The notes beneath the pieces were generated by a model. That model made no database searches and was not told the DNA's origin. It saw nothing but the letters and a program-made list of their open reading frames with translations. This document shows, piece by piece, positions 12,409 to 25,556 of a stretch of 64,000 nucleotides of DNA. Origin of the DNA: Pelobates cultripes (lineage: Eukaryota > Chordata > Amphibia > Anura > Pelobatidae); the NCBI GenBank assembly GCA_933207985.1, contig OW240918.1:25142119-25206118 (forward strand), in the 5' to 3' direction. A program made the translations under genes and the position numbers. Position 1 is the stretch's first letter, and the number at the start of each line of letters is the position of its first letter.

Positions 12409-14559
12409 GAAAACCAACCAAACAAACAGAGATTACAGACTCAAGCGCATATCTAGTACGGTAACCTAATCTAAATTTTGTCTGAGTTTCTGGAGTACCC
12501 CTAGAACATTTATTAACATAATTAAGGTGAACTGTAGCACTTTGTGGTTAATATAATTAACTTTGTTTCGTGTTGGTTATGTTTTATTGCCCATTTGCAT
12601 GTTAGGATTAAATATGTACATGCATTTAGTTTTGTTTTCATTTTTATGCTGGATTGCTTGCTATGTATTTATTATCCTAATGCTATTTCAGTTTCTGATT
12701 AATCTCTTGTGAGATCATTGACACACACAATGAACACAAATTAAACTTACCTACATAATATAGAGAGGAAGAGAACTTTGATACATTGATTAACTTATCC
12801 TCAGATTATTGTGTTATTCATTTGCCTAAAAAAATGGTTAGAACATAAGATCTGCACATATACCTTCAACAGAGTAGTCAAAAGAAACCACTTGCTGCAT
12901 TCTACTTGATTGAGCTTTCAAATAATTCTATAAACAATTCAAATGGAAGATACATTTGATTAAAACGATGAAACAAAAATGATGAGAAGTGAAAATCAAA
13001 AAGATACAACTACATTCTTCAGTTCCACATTTCATATCTATATATATTCAAATCAGTAAAGGGAGCATGAAATTTAGTTTATTTTTATTTATTTATTTTC
13101 TTTTTATTTCCGTAACCAGGGAAGAAACAACGGACATTGAGACATTGGAGTTCCTTTATAGCATGGAGAAAATTTCCATTTATTAATATCTCCATGGCAA
13201 TAAAACCGTGTAAAATTAAGCATAAATGTATTACCATGGAAAATAAGGACTTTTTATTACAGTGGTAGAGTAATGGTTGTTTGTTTCTGGTACACAGACA
13301 TGGTTTATTGCAATGATATATCATATGTAGTAAAATAAATTTTAAATAAGCTAATTTAAAAGCTTGGCAATTGGAGTTAATCACATAACACCAAACTGTA
13401 GTGAAATGAAAATAGAATTGCAAATATTTGTCAAAAATACAGGATTTTGAAAAAAATCTACATTCCTTCCATATAATGACATGTTAACCTTTTCACTACC
13501 AATTACATTTTAATTGAAAAAATATTGGCATAACGTATTTTAAGCTAGGGATGCATAGTTAGTATATAACATATCACAACACAGCAATTTTGTCTACAGA
13601 TTGCTTTGCAGACAAACTTACATTAAAATTATGCCAATTTACGTTGCTTACTGGGATTTGCAAGTGGAGCTTACTGAAAATAGCAACATAATGTAAAAAA
13701 AATGTGTTGACATTTATGCATAATGCCCACATACAAAGTGTTTATCGAAGAAGAAATTAATTGAACACCCTACTGGCTGACCCAGTGAAATAGTATTTTG
13801 GTAAAGGAAGTGATAATACAACTCTGAGTTAACTCTTAATTTGAATTACAAGGTTCTTAGGTATCACGAGATATTATATACACTTTTGGTTTATCTCAAG
13901 TTGTTAGGCATGCTCTTGTAAGAAGGGCGAGGAGGGATAGAAATAGGGTTTTATGATGGGTAGTAAATGCATCTCAAATATCGCTGGAAATATATATCAA
14001 CAATATATTATTGTGCCACTGCCTGTGATCTCACTATAACCAGGTCTGATCAACTCTGTTAATCTAGACAATTAATTTGATACCAATTTTGGAAATCCAG
14101 ACAAATAATTTGATACCAAACATGGAATATTAACCACAATTGCTTTAAAACCCATTTTACAAAATTTCAATCAGTGAACATTCATTGACACAATTTGCAC
14201 ATTGCTAGAGTTGCAGAATATGTCGACATTCCCTTTGATGATTCTGTTCATAGGCAATATTTCCCCTGGAATAAGGTCTACAACCAGATTTCAGAAATGT
14301 TTTCTCTATTGTTTATTTGAGGTTGTTTTCCAGAGGTTAGAATTAAGCTAGCCTGAACTATCTTTTTGGAAATAAAATGTTTTTAGTATTTTTGAATTTT
14401 GGTTGTATGTTGATTTGGCCCTACAGTAAGGATAGTGCAAGAAATGGGAATGTAGTGTATGCATCTGCGCAGGATACCCACGCTATATATTACATTCTGC
14501 CGCTTAGTACTAGAATGTAATTAGTTGACCGACCATTGTGACATGTTAAAAGAGCTAAA
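12409..14559. other. Intronic sequence, nothing recognised
   Basis: AT-rich. About 13485-13680 begins TTAACCTTTTCACTACC, a style also seen near 20860 and 30690, but no boundaries are clear. Short frames here carry no motif. Confidence 0.45.
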
Positions 14560-15050
14560 CTGGCTATTGCTGGAATCCTGACGCACTCTTCTTCTTTCCA
14601 GCCTTGTGCATAAGAGCTTTTCTGTGAAGCTCTCCCCAGCTGTTCCCACCTCCTATAACCTCAAATCCAGTACCATCACTTTATTTAGCATAACACAATA
14701 CAAAAATAAAGTGGCTCGATCCTAATTTTCCTATAGAGCACCCCAATTATGGAATAACCTCAGGGACACAGTCAAATCTTCATTTAATCTAAAATATTTT
14801 AAGAGATCTATGGCAATATCCCTCAGCACAGAATGCACCTGTCATGGTTGAATATATTTATCACCTGTTATGTGTTAAATTTATTTATGTGTGTATGTAT
14901 ATATATTGTATATTGTATTATTTGTTTGTAATATTATATTGTACCCTATTGTAACAATGTAGTGTTTGTGGGCCCAGGACAAACTTGAAAATAAGAGAAA
15001 TCTCATATCCTTCCTGGTAAAATATTTTATAAATAAATAAATCTAACAAG
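14560..15050 (+). mobile_element. CR1/L2-like LINE, 3' end (copy 1)
   Basis: The sequence from about 14648 matches, in reverse orientation, 35617-36050 nearly base for base. One frame reads like the end of a LINE reverse transcriptase (QLWNNLRDTVKSS, then FKRSMAI), the WN-L...FK signature common to CR1/L2/Rex-type elements, followed by an untranslated region. The tail is TTCCTGGTAAAATATTTTAT followed by AAATAAATAAAT. It is heavily 5' truncated and the frame is broken. The clade call is an inference from the short C-terminal motif. Confidence 0.72.
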
Positions 15051-15057
15051 AAAACCT

Positions 15058-15225
15058 ACTTAGGTGGATCATTGAATAAAAGTCCCTCTCTTTCTTGGCG
15101 TACTGCTTGATTTCGTCCATGTAGAGTAGTGGCTGATGGTAGCTTCACCTTTGTACCTGTATCCAAATCCACATTTCATGATGATCTAGCTAAGAAGGTT
15201 GAGGCCTATGCAGAACAGAACATTT
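15058..15225 (-). pseudogene. R4/Dong/Rex6-type reverse transcriptase fragment
   Basis: The minus strand matches the reverse transcriptase core of the element at 42436-44063. Recognisable parts are a GLNPLSQII-like block (degraded), an ATISHLLYM-like block and a YAKKERD block. The YMDD box reads YMDE in this copy and a one-base deletion just upstream breaks the frame. It is a short internal fragment with neither end of the element. Confidence 0.75.
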
Positions 15226-15319
15226 GATTTCAAGAGAAACACAAAAGGTACAAACAATAGTGCAATATGCTATAATTAGTAGATACACATATGTGTGGAA
15301 TTTGAGTTAAAAGGCAAAC

Positions 15320-15680
15320 TCACACTTTACAGAGCTGCTAAGAGCTCTGCTGTATATTGGCTGGATGGTACAATCCCTGTCTTAGGATCTGTAGATGTTG
15401 ATGGTATGGGATATCCAAACTCAGCCACCATATGTGGGAAGAAAAACAGAATACAAACTCCAGTGGTATAGTATGAAAGCCCAAATTTGGAATAATAAAA
15501 GGTAAATTTCCTACTTACAGTTTCCAGAGCAATAACTTGCTCTGGTGGTAGTAGCTTGTGGTGGTATGATCCCCACCAAAGGATATGTAGATGTAGCAGG
15601 AATCCAACAGCACCAGAACGGATGATAAAATCAAAAGGATGGATAAAAAAATAAAATAAACTTTATTGTTAAAAAAAATA
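15320..15680. repeat. Probable dispersed repeat, unclassified
   Basis: Two similar blocks occur 180 bp apart: GGATGGTACAATCCCTGTCT...GGATCTGTAGATGTTGATGG and GGTGGTATGATCCCCACCA...GGATATGTAGATGTAGCAGG. The region ends in an A-rich, TTTATTG-containing tail (about 15640-15680). This looks like a transposon-derived block, but no termini were found. Confidence 0.4.
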
Positions 15681-16365
15681 ATATAAACTGTAAGACTGCA
15701 GCTTCCAATCCTTCACAAAAAACTGTGTTAATATAACTTGTGTTTGATTAAATGACCTTTATTTTATGGAGTAACTGAGAAATCTAACAGCCTATAGAAG
15801 GTTTCTATTGATGTGTCATACACTACGTAATGATCCAGGGGGATTGTAAACACATTGTAGCTAAAGGTAAAGCTAATAATGCTATTTTGTGTTGTCAGGA
15901 AAAAGGGCAATTACTCTTTGATGTCATATATGTATAGCATATCTTGCTGAAAAGTGAGGAAACAATTGAATTTTCTTAAATTGCCTTGAATTGACCTGTT
16001 AGTAAATGTCATGTCTTATATGTGTTCAGTAATAGTTCTGTGAATAATAAATATGTAAGGCCAGAGCAATATATTTAATATCTACTTAGTGATCTTTATT
16101 CATGGTGAGTTTTGTTGTGAACTGACTTTAAAAATGTACAGTGATAAACATCCAGCTGAACCAAAAATTTAGCACAAAAATAAATGTGACAATTATAGAA
16201 TAATTTAAAAAACTGATTTTTTTGTTGTTGCTTAATTAGTTTCAAATCATTTGTCAGATCATCACATTTCACATTTAGTAAGTAAACCCTTGGTGTCTTT
16301 AATAAGTCTGAAGAACCATCCTTTCACTTTACATCTTTGTGTAGCAATTAAGCTTTTGTTGTGAC
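15681..16365. other. Intronic sequence, nothing recognised
   Basis: No recognisable features on either strand. Confidence 0.5.
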
Positions 16366-16660
16366 TTAAAGGAATACGTTAGGCACCATAACCAATACAG
16401 CATGCTGTATTAGCTGAGGTTCTAGGAGTCTTTTGTAAACTTATGAGTTAGAAGTTCTAACTTTAAACTTTCAAACTGCTTAAGACTGATTTGACACTTG
16501 CCACTTCTGGTCTGAATTTATATGGTAAAGCGGAAGTTCATACTTCCACATTATTATACCAAGCTCGGACATTAATCATTGGTTAAGAGTCACCAACTGA
16601 CTCTGCCTGTCAATATCTAATAATAATCCCAGCTTGGTATGAGTTGCATGAGTAGGAATT
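16366..16660. repeat. Probable non-autonomous repeat with an 18-bp perfect palindrome
   Basis: Opens TTAAAGGAATACGTTAGGCACCATAACC, the 'AAAGG...GGCACCATAAC' opening seen in related style elsewhere in the window. It contains AATACAGCATGCTGTATT (16394-16411), a perfect palindrome. ACCAAGCTCGG at 16559 and CCAGCTTGGTA at 16628 form an inverted pair near the right side. No terminus was fixed. Confidence 0.4.
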
Positions 16661-16779
16661 TCAACATTATCAGACCTGAAGAATGGCAGACTTCAAACAG
16701 AGACAAATCATATGAAAGTTGACTTGATGAAGATGAGAACTTTCAGTTTTAAACATAATTTTTTCTGAACAGAGAAAAT

Positions 16780-17290
16780 TTTGGGGGCTCATAGAAATTT
16801 GGTCAGATGTTGGTTCAGCTTGGCTGAATGTTGGAAACTGGACCCAAAAAGACATGAAAACGGCCCAAGGAGTGTTCTGCAAAATATAAACACAACATAT
16901 ACTATGAGGAGCACTTTTATATATTTATATTAAGTATATTAATTAAATATATGCTATATAAATATTGTTTGTTTGTTTTGTACTGCTCCTATGGTATTTT
17001 CCACAATTACTCCGTTTTCACTTGATCTGTAAATATAATTAACATTTAGTAACTGTCCCCTAGCCATAGATAATCTTTTTTCTCCATCAATCTTCTTTTT
17101 TTGGCACCACCGGTGGAATATATAATCTCTCTCCCATTTTCCTCTGAATATGTCCAACATTGCGCATTTTGGTGAGTTCATAATTATATGGATATATATT
17201 TTGGTTCAGAAATTGGGAATTCTGCTGACCACCCAGTTGCCCCAAATTGTAGTTTGATTCTAAACAAATCTACAAGTGAATGTGATCATT
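16780..17290. repeat. Dispersed AT-centred repeat, family A, copy 2
   Basis: It shares with 60-530 and 36070-36430 an AT-rich core (about 16915-16965) followed by TTTTGTACTGCTCC, TTTTCACTTGATCTGTAAAT, CTGTCCCCTAGCCATAGATAATC, and a diverged flank with GGGAATTC. Left of the core, GGTTCAGCTTGGCTGAATG is related to GGCCCAAATTTGGCTGAATG near copy 3. Non-coding. Confidence 0.6.
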
Positions 17291-19336
17291 TACCAATGGA
17301 CTGTGCCAGAGGAGTTCTGTTAACATAAATACTACAGTGCTCTGAATTTGTTATGGTGCTCTTAGAGTCCCTTTATATGCTAATATCAAGAATTGGCTTT
17401 AACATTTCCATTTGTTTGATAAATAAATCCAACTATGTCAACATGTTTTTCTTAAAAATCCACTGGCAGATACTACAATTACAAGGTCATGGTGACACAT
17501 TCATGACTACTAGAGTTTAAAGGGATATGTTAAATGCCCATAGAACCTGAAGTGGACTATTTAAATGTGTTATGTTGAAAGGAATAACAGAGGCTAAGGG
17601 TTTACAAAAGCAAATGCCAAGTCTATAGTTTTTGTCGGAAAATGTGATGCTCTCAGTTCAACTAAAGCACAATCAGCACAAGAGATACGGAATTCTTCAT
17701 TTAAATTGATTTCTTTGAAGAGAGAACCTGGGCACAAAAAATAGTATCCAAATGCAGACTTTATTTTGGAACCAATTAACTGAGCCGGAATGTTGCTGTA
17801 TCTTGTTTCTAAATAAAGTCTGCCTTTGGATATTTGTAGAAAAACACTTCTTATAATATATATGTATCTTATTTCTTCTTGTCTGGTGGCTCGCTGTGAT
17901 ATTAATATACATATCTTATAATTCTTCTGTGTGTCAGTTAGGAACATCAAGACTTACATTGTCTTTATGTTTATTCTGTTTACAATTACTAATATATGAT
18001 AAAATAACAAAGGATGTTACAGGATGATAGATATTCAACAGAATATGTTAATTGCTGGACTCAGGAATGGAGAAACCTAACCTTTGTCCAGAAAATCAGA
18101 AAAAATCCAAACCTACCCAAAGACGGTAGTTCAATAAAAAAATGTATGTGGCAAAGCCTGGCTTTGTGTAGTTAAATCAATCAAATAAGAACATTTATAT
18201 GATTCCTATTGTTTCAGGACCACATGTCAGACTTCACAGACAGAGCAAACTTATTGATACTTACTGATAGCGATCTGGAACTTATGCATAATCCAGAAAT
18301 CAATCAGCTAATGTTTCAGTAGGATATGCAATATTCTACAGTTGCCTCTGTTCATAGTTTGTCTCAAAACCATAACACAATGTCAGTGACCTCTCCATTC
18401 ATACACCATTTATATCATTCATATCACAGTCATTGAGTGTAAGACAAGATGTGGTCACAACTTTCCGGTATATGAGAATTCTTAGAATGTTGAGGTTATA
18501 CACCTTATGTAGTATTCTACTGTACTATTCCATGTGCCAAAATTTAAATAATGGGGAATCACTATCCCCTCCTGGAGGGTATACATATTATTTTCAAATG
18601 TGCGTCCTCACGTGGACCTTCCTTATTTAAACTGCTGGGAGACATGTAGGATCAAGAGACATGGAATCTGTAAAAGAGACTTTAGTCTTCATGTCCATGA
18701 TTTATGCCATGAAGATCTGAGGCTTCATGTTTTTTCTATGGCCCGGAGAGTTTGATTGATAGTACAGATGGTGACAGTGTTAGATTTTGCAATCTTACAG
18801 CATATTTTGTTTTCTAGGCGGCAGCTTTAGCGTTGAACTGGTACTTTATAATCAAATATGTAATGATCAAATGATTAAAATAACCAAACTTATCCTGCCT
18901 TTTAAAATGAAAAGGTTACATTATACTGAATCGTTAGCATTTTAATTAAATTCACCTAATAAAAAAAATATTTGGTGTGCAAATTATTGCCTGGTGTTTA
19001 TTTAATAGTTTTGAGAAATAAGGAAATAAATATCACAAAGATATTTTAAGTTTACATAATTATTAGGGAATAATTTTTTAATTAAATGTACAGTTCAGTT
19101 AATATAAACATATTAGGTTCCAATTACAACTCCTTATAAAATGTCAACATGTCATGCAGCGCTCTATAATGGTAACAAGACAAACATTTATTCTAGCAAA
19201 ACATATTTGACATAAGGAAACAGTAGGTGAAGAGGGTGCTGCACAGGCAGACTCACCATGTGATAGCCAATATAACATTATTTTATATATTTTGTTAACT
19301 CAACCTTCTGTTTGCTGCAAGGACATGCACTATATT
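17291..19336. other. Intronic sequence, nothing firm recognised
   Basis: Short frames at 17594-17950 and 18433-18630 have no recognisable motifs. 19120-19185 contains a CATGCAGCGCTCTATAATGG block resembling the LINE/SINE-type tails noted at 7095 and 26318. Confidence 0.45.
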
Positions 19337-19510
19337 GCAGATTTACTAAGGAGAGAATTCAAAATTCATTTGAAATTCTAGGCCAAACATAGTTGAATTG
19401 GAAAAATGATCAAAGGCAGTTTTGCTTTGAGTTTGTCTGCTTTGGTAAAAATTTGGAATTCACTATGAATTCACTTTGAATTCTTACTTTAGTGAATAAA
19501 CCTGATTATG
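19337..19510. repeat. Palindromic repeat, family C, copy 2
   Basis: The left end (ATTTACTAAGGAGAGAATTC) and right end (GAATTCTTACTTTAGTGAATAA) are imperfect inverted copies. Internal TGAAATTC/GAATTCAC motifs repeat. Same family as 31556-31732. Confidence 0.65.
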
Positions 19511-22500
19511 CTCAAAGAAATTGCTAAACTCAACAGAGGCACCCATGGTGTTAAATAGCCTATTTATCTGTCTGTCTATTAATTTTGGTAAAACACCTAA
19601 TAGCACGTTTGCAATTTAAAGCATATGTCTTTTGATCTGTACAATTATGTAGTGATGAAGAAATAACTTTATGTAAGACTTGATGTTCACTCAACCTTGC
19701 AATTCTACAAATGAGGGGTTGTTGGGGGCTGTGATAATTATCGGATAAACCAGAGTGTTTTATTTACAGAGACAGTTGTATAAACACATTTACCGTAGAT
19801 TGTCAGAAACATACACTTATAATTCTAAACTCCTCCACTGGGATAGAAAAGGGGAGAGGATTTGGGCATTTAATAGGGACACGTAGTGTATATCATTTAT
19901 TTTGTGTTACTCCCTGGGTCTGCATGACCTTTATTAATACGTAGAGAACCATTACAGAGACATTACCAGCAAGCATTGTACTTTGGAAAAGCATTCTTGA
20001 AAGCTGATAGGAAGCATTAAGGAAAGCAACTATTAATAGATACATATAACACCATCTCACTATGCTTAGCCTTTACTCTCAAAAGAGAGCTATTCACTTA
20101 ACAGCAGGTTAGAAACTCTAAAAAATATCAGATCCGCTATGTCTCTTTCATTCTAACACTTCTTTTTTAGTTAAAAATTTGAGTTATTCTCAGCTCAACA
20201 AAACTCGGAGTTTGACAAATCTAGATTTATAAAGTGAGATTAGTCCCTATGTATTCCCGCAGAAAATACTACATTGTAGTTCATTGTATTTTATTTTTCA
20301 AGTATTTATGATGAAATAACAACAATAGAACTATGATGAACAGGGACAGTGATTCCAAACATAAAATCGTTCTAGCTCAATCCACAAATTTTATTTTCAA
20401 GGCCAAGTTCTTTATAATCCTGCATTTTCCTAGTAATGAACTTGCCTGGTTTTCAAGAGTCACGTAGGCTCACACATAATGGTACATCACAATTTGTCTG
20501 TCACTAGCAGATTTATAAAGGTGCAAGGGTTGCATTTTTTGCTGTGAAGTCATGCATGTCAGGATATTCTAAAGGCAAATTACTACTGGGAAGATAAAAG
20601 TTTATATCATTTATAAATTTGCAGTAGCTCCTGACGGTATTATTTTTGATGTGGAGTGGCAAGCTTCTGTTAATTAATTTTAAATAAAATACAAAAATAA
20701 TGAACAGTTTGTAGCGTGTTAATTAGACAGAAGTAATGAATCTTTTAGCAGATAAAAATGATAGTATTATATGTGAAGTACTTTTATTGATTTGCCAAAA
20801 TTGACAGTGAGGGAATATGACTCGATTTCTGAGTGCAAGGTCATACCAGGTATCTTAAATGGTTAACACTTTAATTATGCCAATTTTGCCCCATGCATTT
20901 TTCTTTTGTGAAAGCTTAATTTTAGACTGTAGTCAGACAAAATGAGAAGACTGCATTGTTACCATAGCAGCAAAGAAAGCGTGTTAAAATGTGTTTTGTA
21001 TATTTTATGAGATTTAAACCATGCAGTAACAAATACATTGTCAGATTTGCATAGTTTTATTTGCTTGATTAGCATGCGTTTTCTAGGTTAGAAGTACCTT
21101 GCGGTGCACAACCTGTAGTGTCCAGGTCACTAAGGAGCAATTGGTAACTCCACAAGGAACAGAACATTAATATGCACGTTAACAATAAAAACATTTTTTT
21201 TTTAAATCCTTACCTTTGGCACTCTTGTGATTGCTGCATTAATCACACGAAAACATCTCAGCCTATTATAGTTTTCTAATTTTGTTCAATGAGAACTGAG
21301 CATATGCCATTAGTTCTTTCACAGAAGAGGTTTATAATATAGAGTCACATCAGTGCAATTCTCTTCTTCAAAATATGTGGAACTGGTACCTAAGCTGACT
21401 GCAACTGCTTTCAGCTTACTTACAGCTCCATTCATGGTTTCATGAGCTGCACTATAGATGCAACTGTGGCTACAGGTCCTTAACAGAAAAAGCTTGCCAT
21501 GGGAGGCTGACATTTGCCACTATTGCATATATGTACCTAGATGGTAAGAGGAAATATAATGCAGGGATGTCAAGAGTAATTAGTATTTACTTTAGTTTAG
21601 TAAAAAGAGGGTAATACAGGAGAGTAGAGACAGTACAATGTATTGGACGGAATTGTAGAGCATTAAAGAGAGCAAGACAACCATGAATGTGAATACACAG
21701 GGAACTGCTGAAACTTATAATGACCTTTGGGGGGACTTATACTTGTGTCTCCAGGAGTGCTGCATCTGAACAAAAACCCAGGACAACAGATTTGGGATAG
21801 GTGGCAGAGATGCAGACTATAATATAGCAGAAGTGCATAATTGTTCTGATTTTATTTTGCATTAACAATTATGTAATGATTTTTTAACAATATTGACTTC
21901 ACAGGAAGCAGCTATGTTGTTCTCAATGCACTGATCAGAAGAATGCAGTCACTGATATCTGTATGCTCTTTACGCAAGAGATGCTTCTTTGGAAGGGTTC
22001 TGCATTTGCCCTTTGCAGTTCAGTTATATTTGTATTCCCAAGAATGGTTGCTTTATAAGTTCAAGTCATCTACTTTTTTCTGCTACATTTATCTCAAACC
22101 TGCAAGGGTCAGTTAGTTCAGGCGTTAAAAAAAAAAAAAGGAAGATTGTTAAACAGATAGTATTACAGCCTGTGCAATACTTATAAAACCATCAATCATT
22201 GTCAGATGCTGTCTTGAGAAAATCTTTATCCCAATACCAAGGTTGTGATATCCCTGAAATCTTAGCTAGGATGAGACAGGGCCAGCCAGATCTGACTTGA
22301 TCACTTCATGTATCTGTATGAAGTTACCATGAGAAAGCAAGGCGTGCAGGGACAAAAGTACCGCCAGTTCCACCTAACAGCCCCTAGGTCTATTTCTTTT
22401 CTACCTCGGGACACGTTACCTATACTCTATTCACACTATCCCCTCTATAGAGAATTTGTATGCTGCATAAAGAAATTAGAGGATAAACAGTGAGCACAAG

Positions 22501-22729
22501 TGAACAGCAAAGCACCTCAATTACCTATTCCAGTCTGTGTGAATACACTACTGTAGATTTGTTCTACCTTATATTTCATTACAGAGCTGGTTATTGGTAG
22601 GTTATAAAATCATCTAGATTGTCTTGGAATAGCTTCACTCTGCCAAAACTCCAGTCATACCCCATTCAATGAACGTGTTCTACTTCGGGAAATATTGGTT
22701 GGAATGTTCATGAAGAGACTTACTGTTTT
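19511..22729. other. Intronic sequence, nothing recognised
   Basis: About 3.2 kb without a recognisable gene, RNA or bounded element. Short frames at 21319-21513, 21989-22186 and 22308-22493 carry no motif. It may be unique sequence. Confidence 0.45.
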
Positions 22730-22815
22730 CGTCTTTCTTTCTTTCATTCTTTCTTCCTTTCTTTCTTTCTTTTCCTATCTCTTTTTTCCTTCTTTCCTAC
22801 TTTTTCTTTTTCTGT
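22730..22815. repeat. Polypyrimidine (CTTT)n microsatellite
   Basis: Interrupted TTTC/CTTT units about 85 bp long, almost purely C and T on the plus strand. Confidence 0.9.
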
Positions 22816-23434
22816 TTCAATTGTAGAATCCTGCAGATGGCAGTTTTGTTGTTCTTTTTACTTATATCTACTTATACACACATAAGGTATTTCTTTAACT
22901 GTGCTGCATCATAATACTATCATTTTTCTCTGCCATATTTTGACTTTGTTCATTTGTATAAATGTGTTAATTTACTACCTGTTAATCAGATTTGATCAAG
23001 TTACAACTTAGATGTGTGGACCAGATCTAGCTAATCTTTCCTCTCTCTTTTACATTATAAAGAAGTACTGTGTAAGCTTATTTTTACATAATGATTAAAA
23101 AAATTATAACTTTATACTGGACCTAGCAGCAGATTCTCCCTATTTTGCTGAGACAACCAGAAACTAACTTCCCTGTTGAAGAAGATATATTTATAATCAC
23201 TGCCATAGGGACATTTAAGGCATCATCTTGAAAAGCATGATACGTCTAAGCTGTCACTGATTCTCCTTTCTATTTCCTGACCTTTCTTTTTCTTGTCAAT
23301 TAAATTGGGGAACATTTTAAGTAAAACAACATGTCTCTATTTTATGTACTAAGTGCTGTATATGTTTAAAGGGATATGCCATTCTGGAACCAGTACCATC
23401 TGTTTGCATAAATTAGAAAAAGCATTACAAATAG

Positions 23435-23633
23435 TGATGTCCCGAACGGTTCGCTGAACGGTTCGCGAACGGTTCGCCACGGACTCATCATTGAGTAAAC
23501 TTTGACCCTGTACCTCACAGTCAGCAGACACATTCCAGCCAATCAGCAGCAGACCCTCCCTCCCAGACCCTCCCAACTCCTGGACAGCTCACTAAGAATG
23601 CAGCTTCACAATGAATGTAAAATGGATGCTGTA
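23435..23633. mobile_element. Fold-back element, left half only
   Basis: It begins with the same TGATGTCCCGAACGG end, preceded by the same CAAATAG, and matches the left arm of 10078-10404 through GACCCTCCCA. The following loop (AGCTCACTAAGAATGCAGC onward) is the reverse complement of the loop in the complete copy. The right arm is missing and the sequence passes into unrelated DNA at about 23634. Confidence 0.85.
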
Positions 23634-23802
23634 CGATTTGTCAGGTAAATAACTTATTTGTTAGTAGACCAGATTTTTTTTCTGTGTCTTGGGAGATTCA
23701 TCAGGGGTAAAAACCGGTAAAAATAGTGGAATTATGTTTTCAAAATGGCAGGTATATGATTACATTTTTTTACGTCTTGTAGTAGAAAATCGTCCTAAAA
23801 TG

Positions 23803-24147
23803 TGGTTTTAACAAGATGGGGCTAGTGCCCGTACAGCTAGGGCCACAATGGACCTCCTGAGACAGCTGTTCAGTGAGCGGATAATTTCAAAAAATTACCA
23901 GATCAATTGGTCGCTGTATCCGTCCGACTTTTCAGCTCCCGATTACTTTCAGTGAGGATATCTGAAGGAGCAGGTGTACGTGAACAAACCATGTACACTT
24001 GAGCATCTCAAAGAAAATATTTGTGCAGAAATTCATGTGCTGGAGCCTTTAACATTAACTAATGTTATGAACAATGCAATCGAAAGAGCCCAGCTTTGCG
24101 AGGCGGCAAATGTAGCTCATTTAAAAAATACCATCTTCCATACATAG
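23803..24147 (+). pseudogene. IS630/Tc1/mariner-superfamily transposase, C-terminal pseudogene
   Basis: From TGG at 23803 the frame reads WF-stop-QDGA, then ARTARATMDLLRQLF, IISKNYQINW, SAPDYFQ-stop-GYLKEQVYV, and ends AHLKNTIFHT at TAG 24145-24147. The order QDGA ... SPDxxxxDxFLWGYLK ... C-terminal HL..IF is that of the DDE transposases of the IS630/Tc1/mariner group, with the middle catalytic Asp in QDGA. There are two in-frame stops: TAA where a Gln codon is expected and TGA where the Trp of FLWG is expected. The N-terminal DNA-binding domain and the first catalytic Asp are not present upstream. It abuts a half fold-back element. Dead copy; superfamily is fairly certain, family not. Confidence 0.82.
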
Positions 24148-25493
24148 TCAAACAAATCTCCGTAAGTTAAGCATTCCTTATATATATAATTGAAATTGGT
24201 TCATCAATGAAAAAGTTATTGACTCATCATACCCATCTCTGTATAAGAAGGACAGCTGGCGTTCATCAAAAGAGAGATGACAGTGAAGTCCACCCATGGC
24301 TTATAATAAAAATTATATTGTAACATTTTAGAACACATTTCTTCCAGTAAAGATGTGTTAAGAGTAAGGGTATATATGAACATTATTCATTTAAATACAT
24401 TGCTGCTTATTCTTGGCAAATACTTAATCATAATCCCAATTATTCCTCTTTGGAACTACTTTGGAAATCCTAGATATGTGTACAGACACTGTGTCTAATA
24501 CAAATGTGTTCATTTTTCTATATTAAACATTATGATTTATTAGATGCATGTTTTATTTTACACACGAGTTTAAACAATTTTAAAGATCATGTGCGATCCT
24601 CTAAATTGTGCTAACTGAACAAATTTCTTATCTTCAATGGAAAAAATAAATGGATATTCTTTGTGTTATAAGTGCTTAACGTGCATATTTTCTCACATTA
24701 TAAAAACACACATTTAAATGATTAGACAAACAAATTTCTTTATCCATAATTAAGTTTTTTTTTTGTTCTGCCTTGACAAAAGCACCAATTTATCAACTCA
24801 GCTTCTTGATATGACCTTCTCTAGATTGTTGGATCACTTAAAAGAAATTTGATCATGCGCCGCTGCTTCAGAGTTGAAACTGTTGAAGACTAATTAATAT
24901 AAAGAGATATGTCAGTGCTGCCACTTTTTAAGGAGTTTTAAGAAAATCTGAGATATTTCTTCTTGCATAAATAACAGATAAGAAAAATTAAGGTTCTACA
25001 TAGACTGCATGAAAGAAAAACTTAAATTATTTTGTAAGATAAGTATTTTTTTTTTTACTTAGAACTGGTGACGTTTTGATGCCAAGTAGAATTTCTTTTT
25101 TTTCTGCTTAATTAAAAAATAATGATAACCGAGGATATAGATCCAAATTACTTTTATTCCTTATATTATTTGAAGATGCGTAAAGCTTTAAAAAACAAAA
25201 AAGTGAATATATTGAGCAGAATGTTAGTGTTTGGGAAAGACAAAACACATAATAAAACAATATAAAAGTAATAACAAAACATTTTCTGTTTATTGAGTGA
25301 AAGCATTGATTATTCACTAAACGCCAGAGCATACCAGACTGAAATCTGAATGGCAAAATTTAGGCACGAATAGCCAAGCTAACAGTAAAGGTGAATTGGT
25401 TATCTTCTCAATAAAGTAGTCTGAGTGCATGCCCCTGTCTCTTTAACCCTGCTACTAAAATCATTACAATATTTACATTTACATTAATCACTT
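24148..25493. other. Intronic sequence, nothing recognised
   Basis: AT-rich with T runs near 24755 and 25050. No recognisable gene or bounded element; the 3' end of the neighbouring dead transposon must lie somewhere after 24150. Confidence 0.45.
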
Positions 25494-25556
25494 AAGGATA
25501 CATGACGGAGATATTCCGTCATGATTCCCTTTTTATTCCAGAAGTTGTGTCCTTAA
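25494..25556. mobile_element. Short 'TTAAGGACACATGAC' MITE, degenerate copy
   Basis: CTTAAGGATACATGACG...CGTCATGATTCCC...TTTTATTCCAGAAGTTGTGTCCTTAA matches the intact element at 34627-34704. Its outer ends are eroded. Confidence 0.65.

Noticed and set aside
13085..13423. A 112-codon minus-strand frame
   Set aside because: AT-rich, no recognisable domain and no supporting signals; length is within chance for this composition.
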